DNA from: Spirosoma terrae
Lineage (GTDB): Bacteria > Bacteroidota > Bacteroidia > Cytophagales > Spirosomataceae
Direction: 5' to 3'
Length of the DNA: 64,000 nucleotides
Assembly: GCF_010435915.1 (NCBI RefSeq)
Contig: NZ_JAAFZH010000003.1
Span: 62,001 to 126,000 of the forward strand
The notes under the pieces are model-generated. The model saw only the letters and a list, made by a program, of their open reading frames with translations, was not told where the DNA came from and made no database searches. Shown piece by piece: positions 60,452 to 64,000 of the stretch. The position numbers and the translations under genes were made by a program. Position 1 is the stretch's first letter. Each line of letters begins with the position of its first letter.

Positions 60452-62821
60452 ATGAAAAGATTGACGTACTCTCTAACCTTATTAATTACCTTATTCAGCC
60501 TCGTGGCGTCGGCGCAAACGTCGGTGCCGGTCGTTCCGGAACAGTTAACGTTTGCTGATATATCGGTTCGTTTAGATCCGGATGCCCGGCGTCTTGTTCA
60601 ACAGGATGTAAATGCGTTGCTGGCTAACCGACAGTATTGGGTGGCTAAATTAGATCGGGTTGTGTTGTATTTCCCGATGATTGAAGCCATTCTTATTGAT
60701 GAAGATGTGCCAACGGATTTTAAATATCTGGCCGTACAGGAAAGCTCGTTAACGCCCGATGCCGTGTCGTCGTCGGCAGCAGTGGGTTATTGGCAGTTTA
60801 AGCAGGAAACGGCGCTGGGGCATGGTCTACGGGTCGATAATGAAATTGACGAACGCAAAAGTATTTCGGCGTCAACGCATGGCGCTGCCAAATACCTGAA
60901 AAAGAGTAATAGCCAGTTTAATAACTGGGTTGCTTCGCTGTATTCGTATTATCTGGGCGCTGGTGGCATCGCCAAGCTAATTCCACCCGATTGGTCATAC
61001 GCGCGGGAAGTAGCCCTGGATGGTCGGACAGACCGGTACATACTCCGGTTCTTTGCGCATAAAGTAGCTATCGAAAGTGCGCTGAAATTTCACCAGACCA
61101 ACAATCAGTTTGCCTTGATCGAGTACGCCAATGGTGGTGGAAAAAGCGTAAAAAATATTGCCGAAGAGTTGGGAGTCGATGAGTTTGAACTGCGGAAGTA
61201 CAACCGCTGGATATTAGGCGAGGCTGTTCCGACGGATAAGGCATACGTAATGGCCGTTCCGGTGGCGAATAACCAGATCAATGATGTTCGTCAGAGAATC
61301 TCGACAAGTACGCCCAAAAAGGCTCCTGATTTTGCTCAGAATGATGTCGGATTTCCGGTGCTACGTCGGGTAACAACGGGCTTGAGCAGTAAGAATGAAC
61401 CAGTCCTATACGAAATAAACGGTTTGCCGGGTATTCAGGCGCAGGCGGGGGATAACAGTGCTTCCCTGGCGCGTAAGGCTAAAATTAGTCTGTCGAGCTT
61501 TCTGCGGTATAATGATATGAATGAACGGGACCCGGTCATTACCGGCGACATTTATTATCTGGCCAAGAAAATGAAAAAAGCGCTGGTGCCCTTTCATACG
61601 GTTCGTCAGGATGAAACGGCTCGTAGCATTTCGCAGCGATACGGTATTCGACTCAAAAAGCTGATGCGGTATAACCGTTTGGATCGCTTGCAGAAGCTAA
61701 CGGTTGGGCGTGTCATGTGGCTGCGCGAACGTCGTCCGGCCAACAAACCCGTTGAGATCATTAACTCGCCAACCCCTCCCGTGTATGACCAGACGCCAAC
61801 ACCACCATCAACCCGCGCCGAAACAACGGTTGCCGATCGTGGTTCGAATGGACAAAATCGTACCGTTACTGGCATGGACAATGTTCCTCGTAATGCATCA
61901 GAGCGGAAAAAATACCAGCCTAAATTAGTTGATGGTGGCGTTACGCCTAACGATGGCACATCGGAACCCGCCACCGCCCCGGCTCCCGAACCTACACGCA
62001 CAACAACCAGCCCGTCGATTGACATACCGGCGCCAAGCACTCCATCGACCACAAATCGTCCGGCTTCTTCTGAAGGCTCACAACGGGTTGTTATCGTTCG
62101 GACGCCCGATGCGTCGGAAGCACCACGTACCGTGCCCGTGGCTACCACTCCCGAACGCTCGTCGGACGTAACGCCAACGAAAGCAGCGAAGCCAGCCGAT
62201 ACGTATGCCAGCAGCCGTCCCGTTAAAAAGAGCCCGTCTGTTCAGTCGGACCCTGGTTACGAAGGCCCTCGTGAACAACAAGCTGACGGCTCATTGACGA
62301 TTCCATCGACTCCACCAACTACGTCGGCAAAACCGGCGGTGGTGAAAAGTGAAAACCGCCCTGCCGCTACGTCCGAGAAGCCACTGCCTGAGCCGGTTAA
62401 ACCGTCGGCAGAAGCTGTGAGCAAAGGTGCCGCTCTGAAAAGTACGTCGGGTTCTTCAGCGAAGAACTCTGGCTCAACGCATACGGTCGAGCCGGGTCAG
62501 ACGTATTACAGCATTTCAAAAATGTACGGCTTGTCGGTGGACCAGTTACTGGCATTAAACAACTTGACAACCAGCAACGTATTGGAATCGGGACAGCAAC
62601 TGATTGTGAAGCCCGCAACGGGGGCATCTAGTGCGCCGACCCGTACCGGCAGCGCATCAACATCGAATCAGGGTACAGCAACGTATCATACGGTAGCGAA
62701 AGGAGAAACCATGTTCCGAATTTCGAAGCAATACGGTGTCACTGTCGAGCAAATTCAGGAGTGGAATAACCTCAGTGATGTGGGGGTTAAAGAAGGTCAG
62801 AAGATCAAAATTCTGAAATAA
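60452..62821 (+). CDS. Lytic transglycosylase with LysM domains (MltD-like)
   Basis: About 789 aa from the ATG at 60452 (the frame opens at 60419). A signal peptide 'LTLLITLFSLVASAQTS' precedes an SLT-type domain (about 80-200; catalytic Glu in 'LAVQESSLTPDAVSSSAAVGYWQF' and 'NWVASLYSYYLGAGG'). A LysM-like module lies at about 382-428 and two clear LysM repeats at about 675-718 ('HTVEPGQTYYSISKMYG') and 744-789 ('YHTVAKGETMFRISKQYG'). Between them is a Pro/Thr/Ser/Ala-rich linker of about 240 residues. It cleaves peptidoglycan glycan strands in the periplasm. Confidence 0.95.
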   Translation: MKRLTYSLTLLITLFSLVASAQTSVPVVPEQLTFADISVRLDPDARRLVQQDVNALLANRQYWVAKLDRVVLYFPMIEAILIDEDVPTDFKYLAVQESSLTPDAVSSSAAVGYWQFKQETALGHGLRVDNEIDERKSISASTHGAAKYLKKSNSQFNNWVASLYSYYLGAGGIAKLIPPDWSYAREVALDGRTDRYILRFFAHKVAIESALKFHQTNNQFALIEYANGGGKSVKNIAEELGVDEFELRKYNRWILGEAVPTDKAYVMAVPVANNQINDVRQRISTSTPKKAPDFAQNDVGFPVLRRVTTGLSSKNEPVLYEINGLPGIQAQAGDNSASLARKAKISLSSFLRYNDMNERDPVITGDIYYLAKKMKKALVPFHTVRQDETARSISQRYGIRLKKLMRYNRLDRLQKLTVGRVMWLRERRPANKPVEIINSPTPPVYDQTPTPPSTRAETTVADRGSNGQNRTVTGMDNVPRNASERKKYQPKLVDGGVTPNDGTSEPATAPAPEPTRTTTSPSIDIPAPSTPSTTNRPASSEGSQRVVIVRTPDASEAPRTVPVATTPERSSDVTPTKAAKPADTYASSRPVKKSPSVQSDPGYEGPREQQADGSLTIPSTPPTTSAKPAVVKSENRPAATSEKPLPEPVKPSAEAVSKGAALKSTSGSSAKNSGSTHTVEPGQTYYSISKMYGLSVDQLLALNNLTTSNVLESGQQLIVKPATGASSAPTRTGSASTSNQGTATYHTVAKGETMFRISKQYGVTVEQIQEWNNLSDVGVKEGQKIKILK

Positions 62822-62839
62822 ACGCTCTATATTATTTCT

Positions 62840-62873
62840 AAAAAGCCGATCCGCACACGTGGGTCGGCTTTTG
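62840..62873 (+). terminator. Terminator of the lytic transglycosylase gene
   Basis: Stem AAAAGCCGA/TCGGCTTTT over a GC-rich loop, followed by GCTTTTG, about 20 nt after the stop codon at 62821. Confidence 0.75.
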
Positions 62874-63104
62874 CTTTTGAAGACGTACGGGTAAAAAATT
62901 GGGCAATTATGTCAAGCTGGAATACGCAGCTAAAACGACAGTCCGTTTGATGACCGATAGAATGGCGAACCTTTGCCGGCAGGCGTGTATCTTTACGTAT
63001 TGAAACTATCGCCTAACGATAAGCCTATGAAGGGACGAGTCGTCATTGCGCGATAGGTATAGCGTTGATATATGATATAGCGGTACAGAACCGCTTCTAA
63101 AACT

Positions 63105-63671
63105 ATGATATTGATTGACAATACGTGCATCAGCGATGATGTTGCTGAAAAGTTTTTCGTCTGTAATCTGGATAAGTGCAAAGGTGCCTGCTGTGTTGAG
63201 GGCGATATGGGTGCCCCGCTCGAAGGTGATGAACCGGCTATTCTGGATCGGATTTTTGGCGATATCAAACCGTATCTTTCTCCCGAAGGTATTCGGGTTA
63301 TTGAACAAAAAGGTGGTTACGAATCGGATGGCGACGGTGGGTACGTAACCACAACCGTTGGCGGGCGCGAGTGCGTGTATGCTATCTGGGACGATAAAGG
63401 CGTTCTGAAATGCGGTATTGAGGAAGCCTATAACGACGGAAAAGTAGATTGGAAGAAACCAATTTCCTGCCATTTGTATCCGATACGTGTCACGAAATAC
63501 GAATCGTTCCATGCCCTCAACTACGATCGTTGGCCTATTTGCAGTCCGGCCTGCAATTTTGGCGAACAGCTTAATGTACCAATCTATAAGTTTGTTCGGG
63601 AAGCACTAATCCGGGCTTATGGCGAAGAATGGTACGCCAAACTAACCAAAGCCATTGAAGAGAAAGAATAG
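63105..63671 (+). CDS. DUF3109-family cysteine-rich protein
   Basis: A 188-aa protein of a family widespread in Bacteroidota. Eight cysteines are arranged in clusters: 'CNLDKCKGACC', 'GRECVYAIWDDKGVLKCG', 'ISCHLYPIRV', 'WPICSPACNFGE'. That pattern suggests Zn or an Fe-S cluster binding, as in YkgJ-type proteins. No enzyme activity has been named. It is 41 nt upstream of the alkyltransferase-like gene, so they may be co-transcribed. Confidence 0.9.
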   Translation: MILIDNTCISDDVAEKFFVCNLDKCKGACCVEGDMGAPLEGDEPAILDRIFGDIKPYLSPEGIRVIEQKGGYESDGDGGYVTTTVGGRECVYAIWDDKGVLKCGIEEAYNDGKVDWKKPISCHLYPIRVTKYESFHALNYDRWPICSPACNFGEQLNVPIYKFVREALIRAYGEEWYAKLTKAIEEKE

Positions 63672-63712
63672 TAAGTTCTCTGAACCTAACGCTACGTTCG
63701 GCTGGCGTCTGT

Positions 63713-64000
63713 ATGGAACAACGTAACTATTTTGAGGAAGTATACGAAGTTGTCCGCCTGATTCCGCCGGGACGCGTCACTACGTATGGTTCTATTGCCC
63801 GTTATTTGAGCCTTCGAGCGGGCGCTCGGATGGTTGGCTGGGCCATGAACGGTTGTCATAATCGCCCCGATGTACCGGCGCATCGGGTTGTGAACAGCAT
63901 TGGTGTTCTGACAGGAAAGCATTTTTTCGGTGAGCCTGATGTAATGCAGCGGCTCCTGGAAAATGAAGGGGTTGCCGTCAAAAACGACAAAGTTGTTGAT
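63713..64000 (+). CDS. Alkyltransferase-like protein (ATL), truncated by the window
   Basis: The ATG is at 63713, with 96 residues before the window ends. It matches the C-terminal domain of O6-alkylguanine transferases: 'EEVYEVVRLIPPGRVTTYGSIARYLSL', 'RMVGWAMNGC', 'VPAHRVVNSIGVLTGKH'. The reactive Cys of the PCHR motif is Ala ('PAHRV'), so it cannot accept an alkyl group. ATL proteins of this kind bind O6-alkylguanine and hand it to nucleotide-excision repair. The missing part is only the last few residues expected for a 100-110-aa ATL. Confidence 0.93.
   Translation, partial: MEQRNYFEEVYEVVRLIPPGRVTTYGSIARYLSLRAGARMVGWAMNGCHNRPDVPAHRVVNSIGVLTGKHFFGEPDVMQRLLENEGVAVKNDKVVD

Noticed and set aside
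61606..62148. 180-aa minus-strand frame inside the LysM transglycosylase gene
   Set aside because: It is the reverse of a low-complexity Pro/Thr linker and has biased composition only.
1..64000. CRISPR array, prophage or insertion sequence
   Set aside because: No regularly spaced repeats, no transposase, integrase or phage structural gene was seen in any frame.

Overview
The window reads as a chromosome segment of a Bacteroidota bacterium, most likely Cytophagales and close to Spirosoma. The support is a SusC/SusD pair inside a large polysaccharide locus, several TAnnTTTG-type -7 promoter elements, AT-rich leaders without clear Shine-Dalgarno sites, and a gene set (PadR+PspC/GIN, DUF3109, RraA, GH28/GH105, MpaB-type oxygenase) typical of that group. 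The genus is inferred from gene style, not from a database match.

Region 1 (1-13.1 kb): a truncated OmpR-type response regulator, an acetyltransferase and a cupin; a PadR repressor with a clear dyad operator driving a large PspC/GIN membrane protein; then a minus-strand set with an AI-2E permease, L-serine dehydratase, MpaB-type oxygenase, OmpA-like protein, NTF2-like protein and LepA. Between lepA and an Lrp-type regulator lies the oddest item: a 158-nt RNA gene folded like a class II tRNA, with an 89-nt structured variable region and its own promoter and terminator.

Region 2 (13.2-27.3 kb): mostly housekeeping genes: Lrp/AsnC, HslV, a CHASE3 histidine kinase with an overlapping Rcp1-like receiver, PBP4-type DD-carboxypeptidase, CPSF-like beta-CASP nuclease, AccA, a HAD phosphatase, an M50 protease, RadC, S20, a Dabb protein, a zinc phospholipase C-like protein, an HprK-like kinase and a GlxA-type regulator.

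Region 3 (27.7-53.6 kb): a run of 17 minus-strand genes from susC (52449) down to an alcohol dehydrogenase (27729), with gaps of 0-46 nt or small overlaps, ending at two strong inverted repeats. It looks like one polysaccharide utilization locus. In order it holds SusC, SusD, a GH105/88-like hydrolase, an SGNH esterase, a 930-aa protein with two GH-A domains, an alpha/beta esterase, an unassigned protein, two tandem GH-A paralogs, two tandem GH28-like beta-helix proteins, an SSS transporter, an SDR, a RraA-like protein, a cytoplasmic heparinase-fold protein, a VOC protein and a zinc ADH. An IclR regulator is divergent from susC, with dyads in the gap. The enzymes suggest an acetylated, uronic-acid-containing plant glycan, but the usual RG-I rhamnosidases and pectate lyases are absent.

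Region 4 (53.7-64 kb): an OmpR-type two-component pair followed by a four-copy, 11-bp-period TTAAG array upstream of a coiled-coil membrane protein, an EEP-family hydrolase, a lipoprotein, a 21-bp perfect palindrome, Dtd, an O-methyltransferase, a LysM lytic transglycosylase, DUF3109 and a truncated alkyltransferase-like protein. The word ACGTAGC/GCTACGT is strongly enriched across the whole window.
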